From positions 1 to 22,560 of the forward strand of contig CALMMO010000005.1 of NCBI GenBank assembly GCA_937868455.1: a DNA stretch of 22,560 nt, written 5' to 3'. Source of the stretch: an uncultured Marmoricola sp. (GTDB lineage Bacteria; Actinomycetota; Actinomycetes; Propionibacteriales; Nocardioidaceae). This document shows positions 14,114 to 21,843 of the stretch, piece by piece (position 1 is the stretch's first letter; every line of letters begins with the position of its first letter). The notes beneath the pieces were generated by a model. The model was not told the DNA's origin and ran no database searches. It was given only the letters and a program-made list of their open reading frames with translations. A program made the position numbers and the translations under genes.

Positions 14114-15328
14114 ATGGTCGGGCGTGCCCACACCAGCGCAGAGCACATCGTCACCACTGAGGAGTACGCCGCGCACAACTATCACCCGCTACCCGTGGTG
14201 ATTGCGCATGGCGAAGGCGCCTGGGTGACCGACGTGGAGGGCCGGCGTTATCTCGACTGCCTGGCCGGCTATTCGGCCCTGAACTTTGGTCACGGCAACC
14301 CTCGGTTGCTCAAGCGGGCTCATGCTCAATTGGATCAACTGACCCTGACGAGCCGAGCTTTCTTCAACGATCAACTCGGCCCGTTTGCGCAGGCGCTGTG
14401 CCAGGTCACCAACAAAGACAACATCTTGCCGATGAACACCGGCGCGGAAGCCGTTGAGACGGCGATCAAGGTGACGCGTCGTTGGGGCTACCAAGTCAAG
14501 CGAGTGCCTGAAGACATGGCCAATATCATCGTGATGGAAGGCAACTTCCACGGCCGAACCACCACGATCATTTCCTTTAGTGACGACAAGGTCGCCCACG
14601 ACGAGTACGGCCCATACACGCCCGGCTTCCGCTCGGTGACGTACGGCGACATCGACGCACTCAAAGCGGCCATCGACGAGTTCACTGTCGGGGTGCTCCT
14701 TGAGCCCATCCAGGGTGAGGGCGGGGTCGTGATCCCACCCGAGGGCTACCTGAAGGCAGTGCGTGAAGTCTGCACGCAGCAGGGCATCTTGATGATCGCC
14801 GATGAGATTCAAAGCGGTCTGGCGCGCACCGGCATGACCTTTGCGTGTGACCACGAAGGTGTCGTCCCCGACATGTATGTGCTTGGGAAGGCGCTCGGCG
14901 GTGGCATTGTGCCGCTGTCAGCCATCGCCACTGACCCAGAGATCATGAAGGTGATCACCCCCGGTTCCCATGGCTCGACCTTTGGCGGTAACCCGTTGGC
15001 GTGCGCGATTGGGCAAGAGGTGTGTGAGATCTTGCAGACTGGCGAGTTCCAGACGCGGGCAACCCAACTGGGTCAACGCCTCGCGGCCCGGCTCGACCCC
15101 TTGGTGGGCAATGGCCTGGCGGCAGTGCGGCACCGTGGCCTGTGGTTCGGTCTCGATGTCGAGCCCGGTGGGCACTCTGGGCGTGAACTCACCTTGGGTC
15201 TGCTCGAAAAGGGCATCTTGGCCAAGGACACTCATGGATCGACGATCCGGCTCGCGCCGCCCATAGTGATCGAGGAGTCGGAGATCGACATGTTGGCTAG
15301 CGCGATCGAGGATCTAGTCGCAGGCTAA
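14114..15328 (+). CDS. rocD: Ornithine aminotransferase (ornithine-oxo-acid transaminase)
   Basis: The 404-residue protein closely follows the ornithine delta-aminotransferase pattern: AHNYHPLPVVI at residues 20-30, CLAGYSALNFGHGNP at 49-63, PMNTGAEAVETA at 106-117, NFHGRTT, EPIQGEGG at 197-204, ADEIQSGLARTG (Asp230) and the PLP-binding Lys259 in LGKALGGG. It moves the delta-amino group of ornithine to 2-oxoglutarate, giving glutamate-5-semialdehyde for proline or glutamate. Length and motifs are typical and no key residue is missing. It is followed at 66 bp by an Lrp/AsnC regulator, the usual type of controller for rocD in actinobacteria, and it stands near a Pot importer. Related 4-aminobutyrate or acetylornithine transaminases are less likely. 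Confidence 0.9.
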   Translation: MVGRAHTSAEHIVTTEEYAAHNYHPLPVVIAHGEGAWVTDVEGRRYLDCLAGYSALNFGHGNPRLLKRAHAQLDQLTLTSRAFFNDQLGPFAQALCQVTNKDNILPMNTGAEAVETAIKVTRRWGYQVKRVPEDMANIIVMEGNFHGRTTTIISFSDDKVAHDEYGPYTPGFRSVTYGDIDALKAAIDEFTVGVLLEPIQGEGGVVIPPEGYLKAVREVCTQQGILMIADEIQSGLARTGMTFACDHEGVVPDMYVLGKALGGGIVPLSAIATDPEIMKVITPGSHGSTFGGNPLACAIGQEVCEILQTGEFQTRATQLGQRLAARLDPLVGNGLAAVRHRGLWFGLDVEPGGHSGRELTLGLLEKGILAKDTHGSTIRLAPPIVIEESEIDMLASAIEDLVAG

Positions 15329-15394
15329 GCCTGGACATCAATCCCAGCTAGCGCCCAGAAGAGGGCCGCAGACGAGGACCCAGGCGAAGGCATA

Positions 15395-15934
15395 GTGTGG
15401 CCAGCCATGAAACCTAGTGCGTCCGCCGAGACGCCCCCGAGTAGTCGACGGGTCGACGGCACTGACCGGGCGATCATGGCATTGCTGCAACGTGACCGGC
15501 GGATGGCCTATACCGCGGGGGCCAAAGAAGTGGGTGTCTCGGAAGGCACAGTGCGCCAACGCGTCGCCAGGCTGCAAGACGACGGAGTGCTGCAGATCGT
15601 CGCCTTGTGCAACCCGCTGCTTCTTGGTCACCAATCGGTGCGTTTCCTGATTCGCACTCGCGAATTGTCTCCACGGGCGGTCGCTTCGATTTTGCGCGAG
15701 ATCCCCACGGTGGCACACGTGGACGTGTGTGCCGGAAGCTACGAACTTTTCTTGGAGGCCACCTGCGCCAACCAGGCGCAACTCATCGAATTGCAGGACC
15801 AGATCCGAGCGACCCCAGGGGTAGCGGACTTGGAGACCTTGATCTTGCTTTCGCTGGCTAAGGACTATTCCTGGAGCGGGTTGGCTCAATCGGTCGGCCA
15901 AGACGTCAGCGGGGAAGGATCGCACTCCGCGTAG
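15395..15934 (+). CDS. Lrp/AsnC family transcriptional regulator, copy 1
   Basis: The protein (179 residues from GTG 15395) has an N-terminal winged HTH (DGTDRAIMALLQRD, then EVGVSEGTVRQRVARLQDDG) and a C-terminal RAM ligand domain with the AGSYELFLEA strand. GAAGG lies 4 nt before the GTG; an ATG at 15407 gives a protein four residues shorter and is also possible. Lrp-type proteins form octamers that sense amino acids. It follows rocD on the same strand and most likely controls it. Its last 29 bp overlap the end of the converging second Lrp gene. The two regulators share the plan and the C-terminal KD-W-G pattern (KDYSWSG against KDSYLWAG), so they are paralogues. Confidence 0.9.
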   Translation: MWPAMKPSASAETPPSSRRVDGTDRAIMALLQRDRRMAYTAGAKEVGVSEGTVRQRVARLQDDGVLQIVALCNPLLLGHQSVRFLIRTRELSPRAVASILREIPTVAHVDVCAGSYELFLEATCANQAQLIELQDQIRATPGVADLETLILLSLAKDYSWSGLAQSVGQDVSGEGSHSA

Positions 15935-16412
15935 CAGGCGGTTCTCGAAAGCCAGCCCACAAATAGGAGTCTTTGTAGGTCTCCAATGCTGTGGAGACTT
16001 CGACTTGGTAGACCCCCTTAATCCGGTGGATCTTTCCGTTGAGGAGTTCGGCCAACTCGCTCACATCGGCCGCACTGACGTCGATGACGAGGTCATAGCT
16101 ACCTGAACTCAATGCCACGAACTTCACCTGCGGCAATTTGGCTAGCGCGTCTGCCACCGAGGCCACGGGTACGCCGCGAACCCGCAGGCAGACGTGGGCA
16201 AATAGTTCTCCAATTCGAGGGGCGTCGACCATGCCGACAACTTGCAGCACTCCTAGTCGGTGCAGTCGCGCATAGCGTCGGCGTACGACGGCCTCGGAGA
16301 GGCCAACCGTTCGAGCCACATCTACGAAGGGTTGTCGGCCATCAATGCGAAGCTGGTCGATGATCAACCGGTCAAACCGGTCGATATCGAGCGCTTCGTG
16401 GCTCTCGCCCAT
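15906..16412 (-). CDS. Lrp/AsnC family transcriptional regulator, copy 2
   Basis: The 168-residue protein has the winged HTH IDRFDRLIIDQLRIDGRQ followed by TVGLSEAVVRRRYARL, and a RAM domain with SSGSYDLVIDV and GVYQVEVSTALETYKD. The ATG at 16412 has a G-rich stretch 8-12 nt upstream and gives the normal family length; a GTG at 16493 would add 27 residues unlike the family. It is divergent from the potBCDA operon, whose start is 110 bp away, and is the natural candidate to regulate it in response to a polyamine or amino acid. Its 3' end overlaps copy 1 by 29 bp. Confidence 0.9.
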   Translation of the reverse strand: MGESHEALDIDRFDRLIIDQLRIDGRQPFVDVARTVGLSEAVVRRRYARLHRLGVLQVVGMVDAPRIGELFAHVCLRVRGVPVASVADALAKLPQVKFVALSSGSYDLVIDVSAADVSELAELLNGKIHRIKGVYQVEVSTALETYKDSYLWAGFREPPATRSAILPR

Positions 16413-16522
16413 CGCCAGCCCCCGTTTCACTACGAATTCCGTCACCTTGACCCAGGCAAGATGTCGCAGATCGTAAGCCAGGGGACTCGCCACTGCCTAG
16501 TGGTGAGGGTCACAGTGGACCT
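16413..16522. promoter_or_regulatory. Divergent promoter region of lrp copy 2 and potB
   Basis: These 110 bp separate two divergent genes and must carry both promoters. A TTGACC is present at 16447-16452 but no good -10 box stands 16-18 bp away. An inverted repeat CCACT-GCCT-AGTGG occupies 16490-16503, 20 bp before the potB start, and could be a regulator site. Confidence 0.4.
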
Positions 16523-17422
16523 GTGAGCCAGATCAGCGACGCCATCGCGCCTAGCGGTGGCAGGCTGCGCCCACGCGCGCGTCGGCTCAGTGACTTCACC
16601 TTGATCGCGCCGGCAGCGGCAACTGTCATCTTGTTTGTCTTGGTGCCGCTTGGGTTAGTGGTTCGCACGAGCTTCGCCAACGCCGGAGACTACGGCGGGG
16701 TCGAGGGTGGCTGGACGTTCGCCAACTATCAGGCGCTCGCCGACCCGGTCTACATCAAAGTGTTGGGGTACAGCCTGTACATGGCTGCGGCGAACACGGT
16801 GTTTTGCTGCGTGGTGGGCTATGTGCTGGCCTACTACATCGCGATGAAGCCTGCGCGAGTGCAGTCGATTCTGCTGATGTTGATCATCATCCCGTTCTGG
16901 ACCGATTTCTTGGTCAGAGTCTTTGCCTGGATCAACTTGCTCAGCCCTCGTGGTCCGGTGAGTTCCTTCTTCGATTTGTTGGGCCTTCCTGGTGTCACCG
17001 AGGGATGGATACCCAGCGACGGTGCAGTGTTCTTGGGTCTGCTTTATGCATTTTTGCCCACGGCGGTCTTCCCGATCTATGCCTCTATGAGGCAGTTGGA
17101 CCTGTCCTTGACCGAGGCAGCTGCCGATTTGGGCTGTGGCTGGTGGGGTGTGCAACGCCGGGTGCTGTTGCCACTTGTGCAGCCGGGAATGGTGGGCGCA
17201 GCGCTCCTAACCTTCATTCCCACCCTGGGTGTCTTTGTGATCCCCATCTTGTTGGGTGGGGGCAAAAAGCAACTGGTAGGCAACGTCATCGTCACGTTGA
17301 ACACCGAGTTCCGCAATCAACCAATGGGTGCGGCAGCCTCAGTCATCTTGTTGGTGATGATGCTGGCATCCCTGGCGGTTTTTGCTTTCTGGTCCAAACG
17401 CCGGCGGGAGGCATTGCGATGA
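16523..17422 (+). CDS. potB: Spermidine/putrescine-type ABC transporter permease PotB
   Basis: The 299-residue membrane protein begins with a short basic cytoplasmic segment (RLRPRARRL) and has six hydrophobic helices. The permease EAA loop is LTEAAADLGCGWWGVQRRVLLP, and the LIIIPFWTDFLVRVFAWINLL stretch before it is characteristic of PotB/PotH. It forms half of the transmembrane channel of a type-I importer with the next gene. The GTG start has only weak ribosome binding sequence. The stop overlaps the ATG of potC by 4 bp. The family takes up putrescine, spermidine and other amines or opines; the exact substrate depends on the binding protein encoded two genes downstream. Confidence 0.92.
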   Translation: MSQISDAIAPSGGRLRPRARRLSDFTLIAPAAATVILFVLVPLGLVVRTSFANAGDYGGVEGGWTFANYQALADPVYIKVLGYSLYMAAANTVFCCVVGYVLAYYIAMKPARVQSILLMLIIIPFWTDFLVRVFAWINLLSPRGPVSSFFDLLGLPGVTEGWIPSDGAVFLGLLYAFLPTAVFPIYASMRQLDLSLTEAAADLGCGWWGVQRRVLLPLVQPGMVGAALLTFIPTLGVFVIPILLGGGKKQLVGNVIVTLNTEFRNQPMGAAASVILLVMMLASLAVFAFWSKRRREALR

Positions 17423-18216
17423 AGAAGCACCCCATGGAGTGGGTCACCGCTGGTCTCGCGCAGTTGGCGTTTGCGTTCTTGTATGTGCCGATCGTCGCGG
17501 TCGTCGTACTCTCGTTCAATGCCTCTGAGCTGACCTATCGCTGGGGCGGGTTTAGCACGAAGTGGTATTCGGTGCTGGCAAATGATGCGCAGTTGCTCGA
17601 TGGGTTGCGAGTCAGTGCCATCGTCGGCGCGGCATCGGCGACCTTAGCCACGCTGTTCGGATTCATGGCCGCAGCTGCGTTGGCAAAGGGCGAGTTTCGT
17701 GGCAAGCAAGCCTTCATGGGATTGGTGGCGACACCACTGCTTGTGCCAGAGATCGTGCTCGGTGTCGCCTTGTTGACCGTCTTCATACAGGCGAAAGTCA
17801 ACCTGGGTTTCGCGACTCTTTCGGTCGGTCACTTGGTGGTCAATTTGCCTTATGCCGTGCTGATCTTGGCCGGCGCTTACGGCACTTTGGACCCCTCATT
17901 GTCAGAGGCTGGGGCCGATTTGGGGTGCTCGCGCTGGCAGGTGATGCGCCGCATCACCATCCCCTTGATGGCACCAGCACTGATGGCGACGTGGTTGCTG
18001 TGTTTCACCATCTCGTTCGGGAACATCGTGATCTCGACCTTCACCAATGGGGTCGGCACCACCACGTTGCCGCTACGAGTCTTTTCCATGCTCAAGACCG
18101 GATTGACCCCGGAGATCAATGCACTCGGAACCGTCTTGATCGGATTCACACTGTTGATCGTGTTGGCGGTTGGGGTTCGCCAGCTACGCGATCTTCTCGT
18201 GACCGATCGCAACTAA
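17419..18216 (+). CDS. potC: Spermidine/putrescine-type ABC transporter permease PotC
   Basis: The 265-residue protein has six membrane helices and the EAA loop LSEAGADLGCSRWQVMRRITIP (about 155-176), with the typical PotC features VVVLSFNAS and RWGGFSTKWYSVL near the N-terminus, and SFGNIVISTF late in the chain. The ATG overlapping the potB stop is clearly the start; the longer open frame upstream is only an out-of-frame reading of potB. It pairs with PotB to form the channel. A 38-bp gap follows before the binding-protein gene. Confidence 0.92.
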   Translation: MKKHPMEWVTAGLAQLAFAFLYVPIVAVVVLSFNASELTYRWGGFSTKWYSVLANDAQLLDGLRVSAIVGAASATLATLFGFMAAAALAKGEFRGKQAFMGLVATPLLVPEIVLGVALLTVFIQAKVNLGFATLSVGHLVVNLPYAVLILAGAYGTLDPSLSEAGADLGCSRWQVMRRITIPLMAPALMATWLLCFTISFGNIVISTFTNGVGTTTLPLRVFSMLKTGLTPEINALGTVLIGFTLLIVLAVGVRQLRDLLVTDRN

Positions 18217-18243
18217 TGGGCTCACGGCGGGCCCGACACATAT

Positions 18244-18249
18244 AAGGAG
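18244..18249 (+). promoter_or_regulatory. Shine-Dalgarno AAGGAG for potD
   Basis: A strong AAGGAG 5 nt before the ATG at 18255, better than those of the permease genes, fits the higher amount of binding protein such importers need. Confidence 0.7.
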
Positions 18250-18254
18250 AAACG

Positions 18255-19325
18255 ATGCGCACAACTCGATTGGTCGCCATATCGGCGATCTGTTCGGTCG
18301 CGATAGCCCTTTCGGGTTGTGGCGGCTCTGACTCAACCAAGAGCGATGAGTCGACGAAGAGCACTCAACTCAACATTTACGCCTGGGATGGTGAGATCCC
18401 TGACTCGGTAGTTAAGGCCTTTGAGAAGGAGACCGGAATCAAGGTCACCATCGACACCTTCGACAGCAACGAGACGATGATCTCCAAATTGGCCGCAGGT
18501 GCGGGGGGCTACGACATTGTCGAGCCGAGCCAGTACGCCGTACAACAGTTGATCGGCCAAAAGCTCATCCAGACACTAGATCACGGCAAGATCGACGGCC
18601 TGGACAATTTGGGCGAGAAGTGGCGGACAACCGAATTCGACCCGGACAACAAGTACAGCGTGCCGTGGGTCTGGGGTACGACAGGTTTGGCCTACAACGA
18701 CGAGTGCGTGAAGACGCCTCCAACGTCGTGGAAGGTGATGTGGGACCCGCAGTACAAAGGCAAGATCTACATGCTCGACAACATGTTGGCCGCCTACATC
18801 GCTGGTCTTCAGGTCAATGGCTACTCCGCGGCTAGCACCGACCAAGCTGAGATCGAAAAGGCCACTCAGTCGCTGATCGATCAGAAACCGTTGTTGGCGG
18901 GATACAACGCCACTAACTACGCCGACCTCCTCGACAACGGTCAAGCGTGCTTGGCCGAGGCATGGGGTGGCTCGGGTATGGCGAAGGTCTTGGACAAGAA
19001 CCCGCACGTGCACTTCATCCTCCCCGAGGAGGGTGGCACGTTGTGGACAGACACCTTTGCGATTGCAAACAAGTCGCCGAACTTGGAGAACGCCTACAAG
19101 TGGCTCAGCTTCACGTTGCGTCCCGAGATCGCAGCTGCCGCGGCCAACGATGGTGGCCTGGCCACGCCTAACGACGCTGCGTTGGAGCACGTGAAGCCAG
19201 AGGTGAAGAACAACCCGGCGATCTTCTTGCCCGCAGATGACATTGCCAATGCGGACTTCATCCTGGACCCCGGCAAGGCAATGACCTTCTTCCAGCAAGG
19301 TTGGACCAAGGTCAAGGCCTCGTGA
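18255..19325 (+). CDS. potD: Polyamine-type ABC transporter substrate-binding lipoprotein PotD
   Basis: The 356-residue protein has a lipoprotein signal (basic MRTTR, hydrophobic core, lipobox LSGC with Cys22) followed by a Ser/Lys/Asp-rich linker. The mature part opens with LNIYAWDGEIPDSVVKAFEKE, and GGYDIVEPSQYAVQQLI and VPWVWGTTGLAYN follow; all are hallmarks of PotD/PotF. Asp in YDIVEPS and Trp in VPWVWGTTG are near the amine pocket in known structures. It should be anchored outside the membrane and hand a polyamine-like substrate to PotBC. The stop overlaps the GTG of potA. Which amine is bound cannot be decided by eye. Confidence 0.9.
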   Translation: MRTTRLVAISAICSVAIALSGCGGSDSTKSDESTKSTQLNIYAWDGEIPDSVVKAFEKETGIKVTIDTFDSNETMISKLAAGAGGYDIVEPSQYAVQQLIGQKLIQTLDHGKIDGLDNLGEKWRTTEFDPDNKYSVPWVWGTTGLAYNDECVKTPPTSWKVMWDPQYKGKIYMLDNMLAAYIAGLQVNGYSAASTDQAEIEKATQSLIDQKPLLAGYNATNYADLLDNGQACLAEAWGGSGMAKVLDKNPHVHFILPEEGGTLWTDTFAIANKSPNLENAYKWLSFTLRPEIAAAAANDGGLATPNDAALEHVKPEVKNNPAIFLPADDIANADFILDPGKAMTFFQQGWTKVKAS

Positions 19326-20362
19326 CCCGATCGGTTACAGCGCAACCGGCCCCTGGTGGAGACCAGGGGCCGGGAAGCGTCGCCATTGCACTGACTGGGG
19401 TGACTAAACGCTTTGGTGACTCGACCGCGGTCAACTCGGTGACCTTGGAGATCTACGACAACGAGTTCTTCTCAATCTTGGGACCTTCTGGGTGCGGCAA
19501 GACGACGTTGATGCGGATGATCGCCGGCTTTGAGACCCCTACATCGGGTGAGATTGTCCTCGATGGCCAAGCCATCGAGGATGTGCCCGCTCATAAGCGC
19601 GACCTCAACATGGTGTTCCAAAGCTATGCACTCTTCCCGCATCTCAACGTGCAAGACAACGTTGGTTTTGAGCTCAAAGTCCGCAAGCGTCCCAAGACCG
19701 AGATCGCGTCTGCTGTGGAGCAGGCACTCGATTTGGTGCGGCTAGGCGGCATGGGTAAGCGCAAGCCCAATGAACTATCTGGTGGCCAACGGCAACGTGT
19801 CGCGCTAGCTCGAGCGCTCGTGGGGCGACCCAAACTCGTGCTTCTTGATGAACCTTTGGGTGCCCTTGACCTCAAGCTGCGCAAGCAGATGCAGGTCGAA
19901 CTCAAGCGGATGCAACGTGAGGTGGGCATCACCTTTGTGTACGTCACGCATGACCAAGAAGAGGCGTTAACGATGTCTGATCGCGTGGCGGTCATGCAGG
20001 AGGGCAAGCTGCTTCAGGTGGCTTCTCCACGGGCGCTCTATGACCAACCGGCCACCCGTTTCGTTGCTGACTTCATTGGGGTCTCCAATTTGATGGACAC
20101 CAAGCCCAGCACTTCTCTGCGTCCAGAGCTGGTCAGCGTGCATCCCTTGGGAACACCCTCTGGGGAAGATAACTCAACGTCAGCTGAAGTGACCGAAGTG
20201 ATTTTCCTTGGCCGCGGTACTGAATACCGCTTACGCCTGCACGGGCGCGACGAGCCACTCATCGCTCAAGTCGCTAACAGCGGACTCGGTGAGGGGTTCG
20301 CGGTGGGCGATCAAGTGACAGTGAGCTGGGCCAACTCCAGCCTGCGTGAGCTAGAGGACTAG
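19322..20362 (+). CDS. potA: Polyamine-type ABC transporter ATP-binding protein PotA
   Basis: The 346-residue ATPase has Walker A GPSGCGKTT (54-62), Q-loop FQSYALFPHL, signature LSGGQRQRVALARAL (152-166), Walker B LVLLDEP (172-178), and the switch His in VTHDQEEAL. The last 100 residues (VTEVIFLGRGTEYRLRLHG) form the TOBE regulatory domain of PotA/MalK-type ATPases. The start GTG 19322 overlaps the potD stop (GTGA), so translation is coupled. The gene order potB-C-D-A differs from the E. coli order A-B-C-D. It powers the importer at the cytoplasmic face. Confidence 0.93.
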   Translation: MTRSVTAQPAPGGDQGPGSVAIALTGVTKRFGDSTAVNSVTLEIYDNEFFSILGPSGCGKTTLMRMIAGFETPTSGEIVLDGQAIEDVPAHKRDLNMVFQSYALFPHLNVQDNVGFELKVRKRPKTEIASAVEQALDLVRLGGMGKRKPNELSGGQRQRVALARALVGRPKLVLLDEPLGALDLKLRKQMQVELKRMQREVGITFVYVTHDQEEALTMSDRVAVMQEGKLLQVASPRALYDQPATRFVADFIGVSNLMDTKPSTSLRPELVSVHPLGTPSGEDNSTSAEVTEVIFLGRGTEYRLRLHGRDEPLIAQVANSGLGEGFAVGDQVTVSWANSSLRELED

Positions 20363-20365
20363 GAG
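20361..20365 (+). promoter_or_regulatory. Shine-Dalgarno AGGAG for the amidase
   Basis: AGGAG overlaps the TAG stop of potA and precedes ATG 20370 by 4 nt, tying the amidase to the transport operon. Confidence 0.7.
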
Positions 20366-20369
20366 AACC

Positions 20370-21158
20370 ATGAAGGTCGCAGTTGGTCAGTTTGCTCCAT
20401 CGGGAGACCTGGCAGACAACCTGGCCACTATTGAACGGCTCGCGGCTCAATGTGCTCGCGAGGGGGCCGAAGTCTTGGTCCTGCCCGAGGAAAGCATGGC
20501 GACCAGTGATTGCGTCGAAGGCAGTTTGGCCGAGTTTGCGGTCCAGTATTGGCCCGAGTTTGTCATTGCGGTGTGCGAGTGTGCGAAGCGCCATGCGCTG
20601 ACCTTGATCACCGTCGGCTATGAGCCTGGCGAGGGCTTGCCCTACAACACCGTCATCGCGGCTTCACCGGCTGGGCAGGTTGTCGCGCAGTACCGAAAGA
20701 CGCACTTGTACGACGCGTTTGCTTATCGCGAGTCTGACTACGTCCAGCGGGGTACCGGTACCCCGGTCGTGATCGACGTGGGGGAGTTTCGGGTCGGGCT
20801 CATCAATTGCTACGACCTCCGGTTCCCCGAGTTCACCAGAGCGCTGGTCGATGCGGGGGCCAACGTCATCAGCGTGAGTGCAGCCTGGGTGAGCGGAGCA
20901 ATGAAAGAAGAGCACTGGGAGGTGCTTCTGCAGGCGCGAGCCATTGAGAGCACAGCCTGGGTGCTCGCTGCCGGCTCGAGTGCCTCGGGGTGCATCGGCC
21001 AGAGCATGATCTTCGATCCAATGGGGGTGAAGGCAGCGGGACTGGGCGCGCAGCCCGAAGGCTTCCTGGTCGTGCCGATCACCATGGAGCGACTTGACGA
21101 GGTCCGGGCAATTTTGCCCGTTCTGGCTAACCGTGTGCTTCGGCACGCTCAGGGCTAG
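20370..21158 (+). CDS. Nitrilase-superfamily amidase (carbon-nitrogen hydrolase)
   Basis: The 262-residue enzyme has the nitrilase Glu-Lys-Cys triad: Glu40 in VLVLPEES, Lys110 in YRKTHLYDAF and Cys147 in NCYDLRFPE. Length and the RKTHLYD context resemble omega-amidase and deaminated-glutathione amidase, which hydrolyse amides of dicarboxylic or keto acids to acid plus ammonia. N-carbamoylputrescine amidase-type enzymes have the same fold but a different tail. It starts 7 bp after potA, so it probably acts on the imported compound or on an amide made from it. It is cytoplasmic, without signal peptide. The exact substrate is not evident. Confidence 0.85.
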   Translation: MKVAVGQFAPSGDLADNLATIERLAAQCAREGAEVLVLPEESMATSDCVEGSLAEFAVQYWPEFVIAVCECAKRHALTLITVGYEPGEGLPYNTVIAASPAGQVVAQYRKTHLYDAFAYRESDYVQRGTGTPVVIDVGEFRVGLINCYDLRFPEFTRALVDAGANVISVSAAWVSGAMKEEHWEVLLQARAIESTAWVLAAGSSASGCIGQSMIFDPMGVKAAGLGAQPEGFLVVPITMERLDEVRAILPVLANRVLRHAQG

Positions 21159-21165
21159 GTGCGTT

Positions 21166-21843
21166 ATGGGAATCGAAATCAACACGATGCCGGATCCTCT
21201 CGATGAGGACCTTCGTGAGTTAGCTGGTGCCGTCGAGGTGCCGACATTGGGCCACTACTTGACCAAAGGCTTTTGTGGCTTTGAGATTCGCCGCATTGCC
21301 GGTACTCGGCCCATGATCGGGCCTGCCGTCACGTTGTCGATGCCGCCAGGTGACTCCACGCTGCTGCACTACACAGCCGATCAGGTGCGGCCGGGTGACG
21401 TGGTGGTGATCAGTCATGGGGAGGACTACCGCAGCGCACCGGTCGGTGCAGTGTTGGCCAGTGTGTTGGCGCACCGAGGGGCTGCTGGCGTGGTGATCGA
21501 CGGAGTTTGCACTGACGTTGATGCACTCATGGCGGTCGGTTTGCCGGTTTATGCCCGAGGCACGAGCGCACTGACCACGAAGCTTTTGGGACTCGACGAG
21601 GGCGGGGTCAATGTGCCGATCACCTGCGCTGGTGTCGATGTTGAGCCGGGGATGGTGGTGCTCGGTGATGCCAACGGGGTGCTGTGTGTTGATCGTGAGG
21701 AGTTACGGATCTTGTTGCCTGAAGCCATCACTGATGACAGCGAGGAACCGGCCCTTATCGACGCCTTGACGCGTGGCTCCGCGCGGCTGGGTCAAGAGTG
21801 TGGCGCGAACGAGTTGCTGCGCGGCCTTGGAGCGATCGTGTGA
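21166..21843 (+). CDS. RraA-like / HMG-aldolase-fold protein lacking the signature Arg
   Basis: The 225-residue protein has the fold marks of the RraA family (4-hydroxy-4-methyl-2-oxoglutarate aldolases, oxaloacetate decarboxylases and the RNase E inhibitor RraA): VPTLGHYL, IGPAVTL at about 51-57, PGDVVVI, RGAAGVVIDG, and GDANGVLCV near the end. In active aldolases the metal and pyruvate site contains D-G-x-x-R-D; here it reads DGVCTD (112-117), with Thr116 for Arg, although the following Asp is kept. The Glu of the preceding GEL motif is also missing (PVGAVL). It may have another activity or bind a different acid. The ATG at 21166 lies 7 bp after the amidase; the stop overlaps the GTG of the next gene. 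Confidence 0.78.
   Translation: MGIEINTMPDPLDEDLRELAGAVEVPTLGHYLTKGFCGFEIRRIAGTRPMIGPAVTLSMPPGDSTLLHYTADQVRPGDVVVISHGEDYRSAPVGAVLASVLAHRGAAGVVIDGVCTDVDALMAVGLPVYARGTSALTTKLLGLDEGGVNVPITCAGVDVEPGMVVLGDANGVLCVDREELRILLPEAITDDSEEPALIDALTRGSARLGQECGANELLRGLGAIV

Noticed and set aside
16447..16476. Sigma70-type promoter from TTGACC before potB
   Set aside because: No acceptable -10 hexamer at 16-18 bp spacing.
16804..17418. Long in-frame extension of potC upstream of 17419
   Set aside because: It reads potB in another frame; the ATG overlapping the potB stop matches the normal PotC start.
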